64,000 nucleotides of DNA from Lateolabrax maculatus (lineage: Eukaryota; Chordata; Actinopteri; Acropomatiformes; Lateolabracidae). Made by a program: the position numbers and the translations under genes. The stretch lies in NCBI GenBank assembly GCA_031216445.1, contig CM062210.1, forward strand, positions 5,452,501 to 5,516,500. The letters are read 5' to 3'. Position 1 is the first letter of the stretch; every line of letters begins with the position of its first letter. The notes beneath the pieces were generated by a model. It did not search any database. It was not told the origin of the DNA and worked only from the letters and a program-made list of their open reading frames with translations. Positions 11,961 through 25,419 of this stretch are shown here, piece after piece.

Positions 11961-14900
11961 TGATTGTCAAACCTTTAAAAGGTATTTTCTGTTTTGATGA
12001 TATGATACCATGTCAATCTGAAGTTCACACACATTGTGTTAACCCTCTTCAAAGGGGAACCAGAATCACAAGCAGTTCTGCAGCACTTTCATTTCACAAA
12101 GAAGGCAATTGTATTCACAAGTGTACCAACGGATATTGCGGTGTTCAAGCATTCATCATGTCGCTTCTCGAAGAAGAATATCAGGCCTTTTCAGCAGAAT
12201 GCTTCCTGTTGGGTAATAAAACTTAACATGTACAAGAGGTATATGTCCCCGAATTTCCCGTCAGGGCAGTACATGTCGGTCTGTGCCTGTGCCACAGTGC
12301 TGAGCAGTGGAAACAGCCTAAGCTGAGCTGATAGATGGTTGAGCTGCAGGCATCTAGGACTGCCAAGCATCAGCGCTCAGCTCACACTGGTCTCATGCTT
12401 GCAGCCTTGGGATACGCCAAAGAGGAGAGCTATTGGAGCACTATCAGTATTCTCAGAGATTATAATGTCATTACAAGCTTGTACCATTGAGAATAGTCCT
12501 TGGAAACACACATACACACTTCCGGAAGGTGCACTTGAAATGAAAATATATGCAGCTGCATTCAATGCCAGTGCTGTCTGAAAGACAGACAGTTAATGCA
12601 TTAATATTCCCATCATGGCTGTCACAGCCAGTCATAGTCATGGGGGTCTCACTACTGAGCCAACATAATACCCTTGTGTCCAGCAATAGTCTTATGAACG
12701 GGCATTAGTCTTGGCTCATTTAGGACATCATCTAGAGGGCATTGCAAATTCTGTGCATTTGACATTATTGAAATTAAGACAGAAATGACAAGTAGCTGCT
12801 GAAAGAAGTCAACACTCCACAGATTCCACGGGGCAACAAGGTGACATCCAACAATAAGGTGAAAGCCACACGAAAACGAAAAAAAAAGTCCTGGCAAGGC
12901 ATTTCAAGGCCGTTCGTAGTAATCAGCACCCACAGCTGTTTGCTCCAGAGAAGACACCAAGTGGCACTAACAACAAGCCAGCACCATATGCGTGAGCCAT
13001 TAGTGCTCAATGTTTTAATTACTGTACAAATCAGGAGTGGTTCTACGTTGTGATGGGAAACGTGAAAATCTACACTCCTGGCTCACCTGTAACAGATGGG
13101 GGAGTTACCTCTAAATTGAGCTGTTTATGTCTTTTTGGTCAAGTTGAATTGACTTAACAGGTCGTGCACGGCTGGATAACCTTAAGCCACCAAAAATAAT
13201 TGAACTGAAACAATCCCCAAAATAATCTGCGCTGGGCTCTCTGTCTAGTGGTAGAAAACATTGCATGGTGTCTTTCGTTTTGCTCCCTTCCTGCCAATTG
13301 AAGCAATGCCAACCTGTAATTCTCTTCTCTCCTCCAGATCCCCACACTGACATCAAGTGAAACAAGTCCATCCCTCCTGCCTCCGGAGGCAAGCTGCCAA
13401 ATAGTTCCATTAGCATGCCTCTGGAGGAGCTAGGCCAGGCAATAACGTTGCTCATTCTCTGCAAGTCAGATGGGAAAGTACTGCAACAAGGCACCAAAGA
13501 GAGTCACTTTAGCGTTGCGATTCAATTGCAAAAGGTGTGAACAAATGATACATGGCTACATACAGATGAGACCATGGTGGAAGTTCTACTTTTAATATAA
13601 TCTCACTGAACTACTTCTGCCCTTTTGACTCTACCCCTGAGAGGAGCTCACAGAGAGGGTAAAAAAAAAAACCTTTCCAGCTTTCTGAATTGTCGGGTAA
13701 CTAGTCAGCTGAGAGATAGTAGAGTTTTGTGCTGCAACATACTGATTTGGTCCAAGAATGAATTGACAGCAGCACTGAAGCAGGTTGAGGCATGATAAAT
13801 GTGTGCAGGGGGGACTGAAATCACTTCCACCGCATTGCCTGATATGTGGGAAATACCCACATTTGAGTTTGGAGAGAACCAACACACACTTCCGCACTAG
13901 CACTGAGTATTGCATTCTTATTACTCCCAAGTGACATCAGTGACATTTCTCCTGAGCCTGATTTTAAAGTTAGACTTTTTAAAGAAGACGGGTGAAAGCT
14001 GAATTCATCAATGAAACTTTAGGGAGAAATTTCCCTCTAACGGACATTTAGCTGACTTTGGTGCTTGTCTCTGCCTGTGCTACTGTTACACTCGGTTTCG
14101 ACATTAACATTATCCCTAATTGTAACTCATGGCAACAGCCAGCTGTTCAGCAGAAGTTATGACGCAGGTCTGTTGCATCACCTCACTTAGAGCGAGCCAT
14201 AAATGACAATTACAGGATAATAGCCACCATAAGCTACTGTACAAAATAAGGTTGTACCACGAAAATTGGGTGTCTTTTACTGCTCATGAGCTCCTTTACA
14301 AAGAAGTAATGTGTTATATTTCCTTTAAAAAAGTACATAGTCCAACCCTTTGTAACACACACATGCAATTACAAACTCAGTGTCATGACAAGATGTTAAG
14401 TATATGTGGACAGTAATATTTAGTTCATATTGAAGAGATGAACTTATACAGTGATAAAGTCATTGGGACCTGACAAACCTGATCTCAGCAGCAGGGAGGG
14501 TCTTCAAAACACAGTAAATTCACTGTTTTCACTGCTTCATGAACCTCCATACAGACTGACATAATTGTGACTTTATAATAGTGATATATATACACAGACA
14601 CACATATATATAATTACATTTCAGCTTTTAGTTAATGTCACAAAAATGTCACATATCCTCCTCCACCTGCTCCTACTTGTTATAAATATTCAACAATTGC
14701 ACCACTGACTTTGCTCAGAAACTTTGCACTTAGGCAGGCGTAGGTTACAGTAAGGATAATTCTGGTTATTTTCTGCTCTTTTCCATTTTTGTCACGATGA
14801 CTGTGTGTGTTGCTGGCTCCAACTGCCAAATTCAAAAAGTATTTCAAGCACATGCTTTCAACACACAGTAATAACGCCCACACTGCATGCGCATTTCTTC

Positions 14901-15761
14901 ACGAAGGAATTTGCGAGCATTGATAAGGAGTCAGGAGAATTTAACAACACTGAAACAACTCAGTGACTCAATCCCCTGTACATGGAGCAGACGCCTTCTG
15001 GCTGCTGTCATATTCTCTCTAACGCTGGTGTGCAAACAGAATCAGCAGCATGCTCACCGCTGTCACACAACTTTAAATATCTGCGGTGAAACAATTATTA
15101 CAAGTATGATAGTGTATTTGATGCTTATTCTAACACTTTCCTGTTTAATATGCAGATTTGCAACGCTCCACGCAGGTCGTGTACAGTCACATTTCCAGAT
15201 TCAAGCAATGTAGCAAACTTTTTTTCTGAAAGTATTTGATCGATGGATAAGTAATTTTTCAATTTTTGTCTTATATCGTACTAAATTGAATATTTGGGGG
15301 TTTTGAGGCTGTTGGTCAGACAAAACAAGCATTCCGGCTTTGGGGAATTGCGAAGGACATTTTTCATTTTCAATTAATCACAAAATAAATTTAAAAAAAA
15401 ATGATCATATTAATTGATAATAATGAAAACATTTGATGAATGCAGCCTTTCTCTATGCATATAAAGTGGGAAGAAGTGGGATTTTCTGCAGAAGTAGTTT
15501 GTTTCTGTTGACATTATGGTACTTTTTTCCACTATAAAAAAACTAATCCATACTACAACTACTTGTATCCAGTGTAAATTCAGGACCACAGCTGCCATGC
15601 AGTGTGAAGGACAAAACTACTAACTTTTCATAGCCATGTTTAAAGCCAGCCAGGGGGCGTGTTTGATAGATATAGGGCAGAGAATCACTTTAAAAAGGGC
15701 ACAAACAGTGTCTCCTTCACACTGAGTGAGTACCTTTTCTATTAAATATGCTAATCAGCTG
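11961..15761. other. Non-coding unique DNA
   Basis: No gene or transposon recognised over 3.8 kb. Minor features are a perfect 12-bp palindrome GCCTCCGGAGGC at 13379-13390 inside a GC-richer patch (13330-13450), a 10-base A run near 13661, and an alternating AT/CA patch at 14583-14612. The 128-codon minus frame at 13111-13497 has no domain and overlaps a second frame. Confidence 0.5.
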
Positions 15762-15786
15762 GATAGATAGATAGATAGATAGATAG
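15762..15786. repeat. (GATA)n microsatellite
   Basis: Six uninterrupted GATA units plus one base, 25 bp in all. This is a typical fish tetranucleotide microsatellite and probably length-polymorphic. Confidence 0.95.
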
Positions 15787-18700
15787 GAAAACATTTTCAA
15801 CACATGGAATTGTGTTGACAGTGAAGTCTGATTTTGTCTCTTCCCTAAGGCAAGCCTCAGAAGACAGAGCAGCTAATGTTCAATTCTCTCATCTCCATAC
15901 CTGCATTTTCACCAGTGGCAAACTGTGTCTGCTGGTGCATGCCTTTAAGCCATTTTTGCATACATTTAAATGAGAAAGTACTTTTAGCAGTGAGTGAAGG
16001 TAGGTGCGGAGGTGGTGGGAGAGTCCTTTTGTAGCCTGCTGAGAATCTCATCAAATACAACATAAAAACACATTAGGCTGTATGCATCGCCGCTGCTGTT
16101 ATGTTGATAAGTGGTAACATGGACGTACAGCATGAGTACAAATCAAACACCCCTCGCTTTTCATGTACCGTGAGCTGCACGTCAACTACAAAAAAAAAAA
16201 ATGTTGCTCTTTAGATTTATTTGAGACTCCAACTTTTCAGAACTATCGCATGATTTTTTTCAAGGCAGGAAACATGGTGGGGTTTTTATGCACAATAAGT
16301 GTCGTGTAAGGCTCTTGATTTGCGAGGACACACTGTATTGTGTGAGTTTGCTTTAAAGGGGACACATTTGGACACACGTCTGTCAGTGATGCATAAATCC
16401 CACCATTTGACTGCAGATAAAGAACAGGTAGAAGAGAGATGTCTAATATTATCCCAGGGAGACTGTCAACTCCCTGAGGACAGGACAGACGAACCTCTTT
16501 TCAGTCCTTGACACCTAATTTAAATGTCGAAGCGTAACGTCTCTGAACATTACTTTTAAACTATTTCTTTGCTATGCTCTACTGCTACACCAGTCTGTCA
16601 CTCAACATTCACAGTGTGAGACAAAAGAATCTGTTTCAATCCCCAGCCCATTGCAATACGAGCGTACAACTTTGTCAAGAGTGGATTTAAGAAGACGTAA
16701 CTTATTGTGACTCTGTTTCTTTTTATTTTAACAGGTATTGTTATCATGACTGGAAAGAAAAAAAAATCCCAGACTTTGTATGATGGGTCTCCCATTTGCT
16801 ATCAATCAAACAAACCGGGAAGCCAGGCTGAGAAGACTTTTCAAGTGTGTCCCAATTACATACTAATCTAACTTTGTGTATGTAGTTATGAGTAATAGTG
16901 ATTGTGTGGTGTGTTTTTATGTGAAAAAAAAAGGCAAAATAAAAAATGCGAGGCTCCAACTAGAAGACACTTTTCCACAACACAACACACACTACAACTA
17001 CACACAGCAGCAACATAGTGGAAAAAAAAAACAGTTAATGATGAAAAAACTCCAAGAACAACCCAGAAAACAATCAAATAAAAAGATAACAAATCATTAA
17101 ACACTATTTATGAAGTCTTTAAAATGCAAATTGGCATTTTATTGTCACACTCTATCCTTGCAGTTTAATTGACGTCTATTGACCTAAATCAATAGTATTT
17201 CCAACCCCAGTTCACAAACTATGGTTAATGTTAGAGAGATCATTGTGTTGCAATTGTACAAGTATTTAATAACATTGTTATGTTACTGAAAAGGGTCAAA
17301 CAACACAAATGCACACATTCTCGTCTCCTACTGGCTACCATTGACAGTTAAGCTACATTACACCAGTGTAACTCTGAATTGATGTTTAACAGACTCCAGT
17401 CACTCTGGGCTGTATTATATGTTTCTTTTCTTCAATCAAGGACAAGACAGTAAAATACATCCAGAATTCAGTAACTCTGGATTCTCCCATATCCCCTGTA
17501 CACCAGAGAGAAACTAAAATTACCCTGAGGCATGGCAGGATAAATGGGAAACTTAACACATCAGTAGTAATTAATTAATTATTATTAAATATTAATTGTT
17601 AATAGTGCTGAGCAGTAAGTGATGAATTGACTGTAACTAATGGAGTGACAGTGACAAAACAGTCCAAAATATTATTCTGGACATATTAAACTAACTAAAA
17701 CAACTAAAATATGTGATGTACTACAGTGTATTACAGAGTTCTGTATTTCTCAACTTATGTTGTGTAACTTGAGTCTTGAATATTCCTCTATTACAGTAAA
17801 TTATAAAAAGCATATCCCAACTGGTGCAAGGCAATACATGACATCATGATTTTCCAACAGAGCCCCACACACTTTAAACCAGAGAGAAGGTCGCAGACAG
17901 AAATATCTCCTGTGAAAACTAAAACTGTTCCTACCCATAGTACGGAAATTATTGAGAAAATGTGTTTTCAGGGCCTTAAAGGTAAACTAAGAGGTTATAC
18001 ACACAGTAACTAAGGTCAAATTGGCAACATTCGAACCATATAAGACCAGAAAATTTAATAATACATCCTGGCTACATACAAACATATCCATTAAATGCTG
18101 ATTTGGGAGTGAAACTCACTCATAAGCACCTCTGCACTTCTTTCTACAACAGATCATAGAGCTGGTGAGTCTAAGTGTGGTGCTGCAATTTCTGCACTGC
18201 ATCACAACAAATAATTAAGTTACAAGGCGCCTAATAAGATTATAGAAAAACCATTTCATACAGTCTGAAATAGGGTTATCTCAGAGAGCATGGGGAGAAT
18301 GAATAACTGTTACATTTTACAAGGTGAACATAAAGAGACTAGAAAGTCATCCACATTATTGCCCTATTTTCTCTTTGCGAAAGGTAACTTAAGGGCATGG
18401 ATCCACTCAGCTGTCCTGCATTTCCCTTCAGCCCATGTCACGAAAGTTGAGACTCTCCGAGAAGTGACTGAATTACCACTCGACTTGTGAATAATGCAGG
18501 CAGGATGTCAGCATAACATAGGGTGGAGAGGGGTTTCTGCTGAGAACAGCAGGTGCCTTTCATCATCATGGCACAAGAAACAAGTGAGACACAGCGGGGT
18601 GTTTGCTCAGCATAAAGATAAATAAAGCACATAAGCATGGATGCATGCATGTAGGGAGTGTGTGCACGTGTGTGTTTCTGGATGTGTGTGTTTGAGAGCG

Positions 18701-19299
18701 GGAGGATGAGGGAAAGAGAATCACATCCTTGGGGAAATTACCTCCAGAATGTGGTATTGAGTGCACTTTACTGATGGAAACAGAAGCATTTTTGAGAGCC
18801 CAGCCCAGCAGTGGAATTGAAGGGCAAATTGTTTTGGACGTGTTCACATGAGTACGAAATAACGGCAGTAAAGTAAAGAAACCTGTAAACCAAGACTATT
18901 GTGTTTTCACGCCCATGAGCAGAAGCAGAACCCCACTGACAATATGTAGAAAACTGTGGATTTATTCCACTTTTTCGGCCAACAAATCTTACAATCGTTC
19001 CAAAAGACAGAGGCAACCTGGAACCTTCCAAAACATTCAGGGCTTTTTTTCCTCTGCATTACTAATGGGGTCACGCATTGACGTTAAATACCTGCTCGCT
19101 CACATCACATGTGCTGTACAGTTTGTTGTGTGTATTCTCTCTCATCTCTCTCTCTCTCGCTATTGGAGGCCAAAGCACATAATGAACTGGGCTATCGCAG
19201 CGGCAAGAAAGAGAAACACATGATGCTGAAAAGCATTGGCATTCCCCTTTAAGGATCCAGTTTAACTTTTAATCACCCTTGAAATTCCCTTTGATACGT
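15787..19299. other. Non-coding unique DNA with short simple repeats
   Basis: No gene recognised. It contains A runs near 16190 and 17030, an AT-rich palindromic patch (TTAATTAATTATTATTAAAT, about 17570-17590), a GTGT-rich patch at 18657-18692 and a short TC tract at 19138-19158. Open frames are short and without domains. Confidence 0.5.
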
Positions 19300-19640
19300 T
19301 ACCGAGAGGAGAAGGAGAGAGGAGATGAGACAACGCAGGCTTTCAACAGCCGGCACTGTATGATGATGCCTGCTGTAGATAGCTCTTCTTTCTAATTACC
19401 TAAACTTCAGCTGCCATTTCCTTTGAAGACGGCAGCCTCACAGGCATGATCAGACTGTGACCGTAGGCTAAATCACTCTAACATTCACTTCATGTGCTCG
19501 GGACTGTTGGGTGAAAAGCTGCAGGAGATTTCAGCTATGATTTGTCATTTCTATGGTAATTTAAAGCTGAAGTTTTGGGACTGAGCTCTTTGAAGCTGGA
19601 TTTGAGAAGGGTCACATCATGCTAGGAAGCACAATTCGTG
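19300..19640. promoter_or_regulatory. Candidate conserved non-coding block
   Basis: About 340 bp of unique, balanced DNA without simple repeats. It contains CTAATTACC (19392-19400), ATGATTTGTCATTTC and TGGTAATTTAAAGC words with homeodomain-type cores. No frame is open through it. It looks like the enhancer-type blocks seen elsewhere in this window. The call is by pattern only. Confidence 0.2.
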
Positions 19641-20530
19641 TAATCAAAAAGTGTTCTCGAAACGCTGATTGTAATTCAGATAAAGAGTTTTGTTGTTGCT
19701 GTTGTTGTGCTCCCTGAACTGAAGTTCGTCTGATCCATTCACACAGCCATAGATGTAGCTGTATATTTTTCACCTTAGCATCCCAGACGGCAGAAAGTAG
19801 TAGAGTGGAGATGGAAGTGGTGAATTGTCAAATAGCACATTAGATTTTCGTTCAAGAGACGGGAGTTCACAACCACAGTCTTTCCCTTACCTGCCTAACG
19901 ATAGTTTATTATTTTATATTTTCCTAACTTCTACCACACAGTAGGGACCTAAACCAAGTTGCTCAATTCCCCCCAAAATTTGGTGTTGGACATAAAAAAC
20001 TTAAACGTAATCTGGGGTTTTTGCGTGGTTATCCAATCTTAACGTTCTCGTCTGGCGAAAGGTTTGACTTTTTAGAATTATTGCTAAAAGCTTTTCCGAT
20101 AATAAAAACATGAAAACCGCCAAATGTGATTTGTTAAAGTCGACTACTCGCCAGTGGTGCTTATTTTAGTTTTACCACTCTGATTGCATGAGCCCAATAT
20201 TACTGCATTACCTGCATTACCAATATTATTTACATTTGGGGGATTTTTTGTGTTAGTATCTAAGTCCCTGTTGGACACAAACGCCCCCCTCTGGACAGGC
20301 TACTTGGTTCCTTCCGGCTGCAACACAAAGTACAAGCAGTGGCAGTGTTTACAGTGCACTGGGTGCAATTAATTATTTTAACAATATGACTTTATTGGAT
20401 TTAATTGAACGTGACATTAGAATCACTGTGAGTGACTTTAGCGGCATACGTTTTTAGTTATAATCCATATCTAACTGGTGTTAGTTTGTTGTCTTTTGCT
20501 CTTATAGGCCTTTATCATTATTCTATTCAA
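19641..20530. other. Non-coding unique DNA
   Basis: No gene recognised. A short GTTGTTGCTGTTGTTGTG patch lies at 19691-19708, and a C-rich CGCCCCCCTCTGG word lies at 20282-20294. Confidence 0.5.
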
Positions 20531-20690
20531 GTGTCCCAGTTAGCCGTGACATTGTGACAGTGAGGCAGCATGCACAGTACCAGGAGCAGCTAAATGACAT
20601 TCAGCCACCATTAATCTTATTATTTACACATTTGCTTTCCCTACTGTGACATGCCAAAATGTCTTCGGTGAAAATGGCCTATTTGTATCA
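20531..20690 (+). mobile_element. Family C repeat copy, central part and right arm only
   Basis: The sequence from GTGTCCCAGTTAGCC through TGACAGTGAGGCAGCA, GCACAGTACCAGGA and CATTAATCTTATTATTTACAC to AAAATGTCTTCGGTGAAAA aligns block by block with 51093-51280. Its right arm also matches 59678-59790. The left inverted arm seen in the 51 kb copy is not recognisable here. No coding capacity is present, so it is non-autonomous. Confidence 0.7.
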
Positions 20691-21342
20691 ACGCACTATG
20701 ATATGCTATATACAGCACTGAAATGTCTCCTAAAAATAATTGGATAGACACACAGAGTTTTATACAGTACAACTTGAGCTACATGTTAAGTTAAGTTAAT
20801 GTTAAGTCTAACCGGCACTGCTAATATACAAACTGTATTTTATTTTTTCTCAGCATTTCTTTAATGCAAAATATAGAATTTGTTGTAAGAGTGGTCACCG
20901 TCTTCGTTTGCTTGTGTGTGCATCATAAATAATACTTTGCAACTAAAAGAACATTTTCAGTGAACTCAAATACATTTTACAGCTTGAAGCCAGTGTATAT
21001 TAATGTATTCAAGACAAATAAATATATTATCTAGAAATCATGGATTCCCATGTGTACATAGACTCATCACTTACTCCCCTCTTATATCCTTCTATCAAAC
21101 ATAGATGAAAGGCTATCTTTATCCGATCAAATATTGAACAGATGCTGTTCAGTAATTTATTGAATAATAAGCCAATATTTGTCACCTTGGTGACAGTGAG
21201 AAAGTTAAGTCGGCTCTGCCTCCGTCATCTCAGCTACTTCATATCAGGTTTCCCTCTATCCCCTGTGGAGTTTATGCTATGTCTATATTCATCTTCAGCA
21301 AATCAAATCAATGACTCTACCCTCATATTAGCTCCTCCGCCT
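20691..21342. other. Non-coding unique DNA
   Basis: AT-rich DNA with no recognised element up to an X-box at 21343. A 72-codon plus-strand frame at 21142-21360 has no domain. Confidence 0.5.
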
Positions 21343-21356
21343 GTTACCATGGAAAC
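21343..21356. promoter_or_regulatory. RFX-type X-box (GTTACCATGGAAAC)
   Basis: The 14-mer matches the full palindromic X-box consensus bound by RFX transcription factors, with two half-sites (GTTACC and GGAAAC) separated by AT. X-boxes of this quality sit near promoters and enhancers of ciliary and neural genes. No promoter or first exon is visible beside it, so its target is unknown. The match itself is certain; function is inferred. Confidence 0.45.
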
Positions 21357-21720
21357 CTAAAGGCCAGCGAACATTGTCGGGGGGGGAAGGGATGGCTGCT
21401 TAAAGCAAAGGGAGAGAACATGGCTTTGACACCCACGAGGGGATATCAGGTAGGGAAGACAGAGGTTAGTGCCGCTCATACATCACATGTGCTGTCGTCT
21501 TGAGAGTATGGCATTAGGGAACGGAAGGCGAGAAAATCCAGCCAGGAGTGTTAAATGTCACCGATATCCTACTGTACATCATCACGATGTCGCTACTGAT
21601 AAACTCTGCTCCTCTACTGCACTGTTGTTGTTTTGTTTTGCCATAGGCATATACACATATATACATATGTATATAATATACTCACTGTATATTGATATGG
21701 TATAGGCTTGGTCTTATATT
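21357..21720. other. Non-coding DNA with G run and AT palindrome
   Basis: An 8-base G run lies near 21380. A perfect 18-bp palindrome TATATACATATGTATATA lies at 21658-21675 inside AT/AC simple sequence. No gene is seen. Confidence 0.5.
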
Positions 21721-22045
21721 GAAACCTGCATTGGAAATGTGGTGGCAGTGCAACAAGCTGTAAACACAACACTGACATATTTTCAGCTGATATGGCGTCA
21801 AACCCATGGAGCCAAATTGGCATTCATCCCGAGTTGTGTTTCTGTCCATCTGGTAAATGTAAGTCCAATATATTATTTTCCTTTAGTTCCATCCAACAGT
21901 TTGGTCTCTACTTACTTCTGTGGGAGTCATCTGGCTTTTTACCTTCAAAATGCGCCACTATGTTGGCTGGTTGCTAACAGTGGGTTTATCAGAGCTTTAT
22001 CAATGAAACCCTTCATGTGGGTTTTCTCAGTCATTTGATAAATTG
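21721..22045 (+). mobile_element. Family D dispersed repeat, long copy
   Basis: The core from CATGGAGCCAAATTGGCATTC (about 21806) through TTGTGTTTCTGTCCATCTGG, GTAAGTCCAATAT, CATCTGGCTTTTTACCTTC, AAATGCGCCACTA and GTTTATCAGAGCTTTATC to CAGTCATTTGATAAATTG is a sequence I recognise as recurring in percomorph genomes. A shorter copy of its 5' part lies at 33190-33300. A 99-codon frame lies across it, but it contains no transposase or RT motif. The family name is not known to me; it is probably non-autonomous. Confidence 0.6.
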
Positions 22046-24369
22046 TTAATGTGTATAATGCAGTTGTAAGGTTAGGCATTAGAATTGATGATAGAAATTA
22101 AATGAGTATCAATTAAAACAGATGATACTATGCGGCAGAAATGCAACATCACAGTAGGTTTTAGTCCTGCAGCGAGGAACCGTGAGAGTTCAGCTGAACA
22201 CAGTGATCTGTGAAGGTCATTGATGTAATCAGACTGTGAAGTGATTTACAAACAACTAGAAGCACATTTAAATCACTTATACAGTTGAAGCCTGTCAATA
22301 ACGAGATTTTATTGTAAGGGGGATGTGTGCTGTATCATTAACCTACAGTTTGGTCTGAAAATGGCAACCTTACAGATGTTTGTTTAGACAGCTACAGTAA
22401 GTTTTAAATGTATAGGGTTATGGGTTAAAGGTACGTTTTCTGATCAGTTGTGCCTCCAGTTGTGTATATTTCATCCCAGCTCGCTGTGTATGTGTGCGTG
22501 CGTGTGTGTGTTTTCAATTAGAAAATAAAACATTACAGTGAATTATTCATCTTTGTTTTGAGAAAAACTGTGAAATGCCTTAGGCCCTATTACAGCCGAT
22601 GGCTCCCACAGAAGAATACAATTAAATTAAATTAATTTTCATCAAACTGAAATAATTGTACTTAATAACCAGTCTTTACATACACTCACAGTTTTGTTTT
22701 AATTGTGAAGTTGTAGTCGCCAACAAAAACACATAAACCGTGAGGCTACAACACTTTTTAAAATAAATATAGCTTGTTGCCTTAAAGCAAATTTCCCTTC
22801 CCATTGCATCAGTTGTGCCTTAGGGAGAAAAAAGAAAAACAAAACTGGCAAAGATGTGCAAGAAAAACACAAAGAGAGAAAATAGAAGTTTTGTTGGCAG
22901 CTTTTTTCATCAAAGGATCAGTTGCTGCTTGTGTGTACTGCTTGTGATATAGCGGGTGTCTCAAAGCTCCAGTAACACACACGGTGGGACCTTTGTCTGC
23001 ACCAACAGCAACAATAACGCTTTATATTTTACTGTGTGGATTCGGATATTCTATAAGTCTAGTGAGAAGCTCCAGTGTTTTTGTCAGTGAACAACTTTTC
23101 CTGTGACACACCAGATCTTTCTTGGAACTGCTTCGCTTATATCATGTATTGAAATGGCGGACAGTTTAGGATTCAGGGGGCAGCGATCTTCTCTTCATCT
23201 AAAGCCCCAAATGACACAAACCCATGATTCTTGGCGACGTAGCTTTTTCATTTATCCAGTTTCCGAATGGGTGGGAGAAGAGGCAGTATGTCGGTAGGAA
23301 AGTTGTACTCATCATCTAACATGCCAAGTGCATTGACTGATGATGATGTAAGTCCACAGTAACTTCATTTAAAAGAGTCGACAGATGAAAAAATAGACCA
23401 CAGATTGCAAAAAATGCAACTGGATCACCTTTGGATTGAATCTGTGAAACAATCCAACCTGCTGTGTGCAGTATCTGTCAGACTGTCAGCCAACAGGGGT
23501 GAAATCCATCCATCCACATGCACTGAACTTTTGACTTGCAATAGTGAAAACTGGTATAGAAGATATCTGATTTTTTTATGTGACACGCTAGTGTGTGACA
23601 TGTAGCAACAGAATTAATTCCATTATTTCACCTGAATGCCGTTCATATCTCATGAACTATCCGTTAGAATTGCTGAGGGATTACACTGCTCTATCTCCCC
23701 GCAAAACCCTTTGTTAAGGTTTCCTGAGAGGAGAGTCTGCCTGATGGCAAAGCCTCAGATTCAAGGGGAAAAAATGTAAATTTTGTCCTGGTCATGGAAG
23801 AGTAGACCAGACTTATAGAGATAAAATAAGGGCCAAGAGAGTTTGTTAATTCTGTCTATAGCATATGTGCAGTGTGGATTGGGAAAAGGGCTAAAACAGT
23901 ATTACCAGGTTTTCTGTAGGAGGACTGGTATCTAGATCCACTTCTGCAAGCCATCTTATGTTATATTCTCAGAGTAAGAGCTATCTTCAAATTCCTGTTA
24001 TTGAGTCAGGGTGCTTTGTGGTTTTGATGATCTCTTAATTCTATATTTTTAATTCAATTTGCCAACCTGCGTGCACCAAGGACGTTCTAAAGAAATGGTT
24101 TGATATTTTGGGAAAGCTGCTTATAAACTTTCTTTCTGACTGAAAATTGGTACCACTCTTTGGATCCTCTCTTCCAATTCTTGGCAAGAAAGTGGATATG
24201 TTGAAATATGGACCATGAGATTGGTGCAGTGGCTGCAGTCCTTTAAACTTTGTCACAAGGCACAAGTCTGTTTTTTCCCCACAAGAAACAGGTTTTTGAG
24301 CAGAAAGTTAAAACAATTAGATTGGTAATACAAGAGGTTTATCAGTATGGAAGTTTGACTTACACATAA
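22046..24369. other. Non-coding unique DNA with a GT microsatellite
   Basis: No gene recognised. It includes a GTGTGCGTGCGTGTGTGTG tract at 22494-22512. The stretch at about 22190-22275 (TGATGTAATCAGACTGTGAA, then GTGATTTACAAACAACTAG) loosely resembles a fish LINE-associated repeat, but too weakly to call. Confidence 0.45.
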
Positions 24370-24630
24370 ATGTGTGAGGAGCTCAATGACCCAGGAGGAC
24401 TTTCTAATAAAATTGCTGCTCTTCTGCATCATGTCAGGATTCCCCCGAGGCGTCTTGGCTGTCTGGGAGGAAACTGCAGGGCGGATTCAGGACATAATAT
24501 CTCCCAGCTGGACTGGAAACTCCTCTGGAAATTTTTAACAAGGAGCCGGAAAATGACAGCCAGCATGGCTGGTTTCCCCTTTTGCACTTCAATTCTGCCC
24601 TGGATAATGGATGGATGGATAGATTAATGG
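24370..24630 (+). mobile_element. Rex3-type (RTE) LINE, 3'-terminal relic
   Basis: The segment starts TGTGAGGAGCTCAATGACCC and passes through GGAGGACTTTC, GCTGCTCTTCTGCATC, AGGATTCCCCCGAGGCG, GGCGGATTCAGGACA and ATCTCCCAGCTGGACTGGAA. It ends in GGATAATGGATGGATGGAT, the short tandem tail typical of RTE/Rex3 elements. The plus-strand frame keeps a recognisable trace (VRIPPRRLG, then SQLDW) of the C-terminal end of the Rex3 reverse-transcriptase ORF. It then decays. Only about the last 260 bp of a roughly 3-kb element is present, as expected for 5'-truncated LINE insertion. No functional protein is encoded. Confidence 0.75.
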
Positions 24631-25419
24631 AGGATTAAAACAAAGATCACATACCCAAAGATGTCAATGCACTTTTGTCAATATTACTATACTAAATTAC
24701 TCAACCCAGTAATAAAATAGGGATTCCCGTAGGATCCATAAATAGTACGTACTGTTTAGACAACAGTATGTGTGTTGGCAGTCATTTGTGGGGATTCATC
24801 AGTTCAGCAGGTATAAAATGAGGCATGTGATTGAGTACCCACTTAGTGTTTTTTATGACAGTGTAAGTTTAAAAAGGCAATGGTTTTCATTAGTTGAGTA
24901 CCTGCCATGCTTTGACCTCACACAACAGTGTTGCAATTCAAAAATATATTACTTTAAAGCGTCAGTCGTGTGGAATAATCTGTTTCTTTGGAATCCCTGC
25001 ATTTTAAGCATACAGCAGCCCGCTTACAGATAATCACATCACGAAGCAACGGTATATTATTTTTAGGACTGAAGAGAAAACACAATTTGATGAGACACTT
25101 TAAGGCAAAGGTATACACAGCAATGATGAATAAATGAAAAACAAGACAGCCGTGATTTCACCTTTGTATTAAAAAGAAGTCAAAAGAAGCCTGACAGTAA
25201 TGAGTCTAGTTTGGAGAAAGATGATACATCACCATTCCTCACTGTGCCAACTAAAGGTTAAAGTCTGGATGTGTATATCTAAAAAGTGCAAAAATCAAAG
25301 CGTCACCTGTCACTGAGTTTTTAGCTCGGCTTATGCTCATTTTATTTTGCTAAAGGTGTTTTCTTTTTTCCCACTCGGCCCATTGAGCGAGTGCAGATGG
25401 CTTACTTCCATTTTCCTGC
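24631..25419. other. Non-coding unique DNA
   Basis: No recognised gene or repeat. An 87-codon plus-strand frame at 24770-25033 has no domain. Confidence 0.5.

Noticed and set aside
13111..13497. 128-codon minus-strand frame in a GC-richer patch
   Set aside because: A second minus-strand frame in another phase overlaps it, no family is recognised, and no splice sites bound it.
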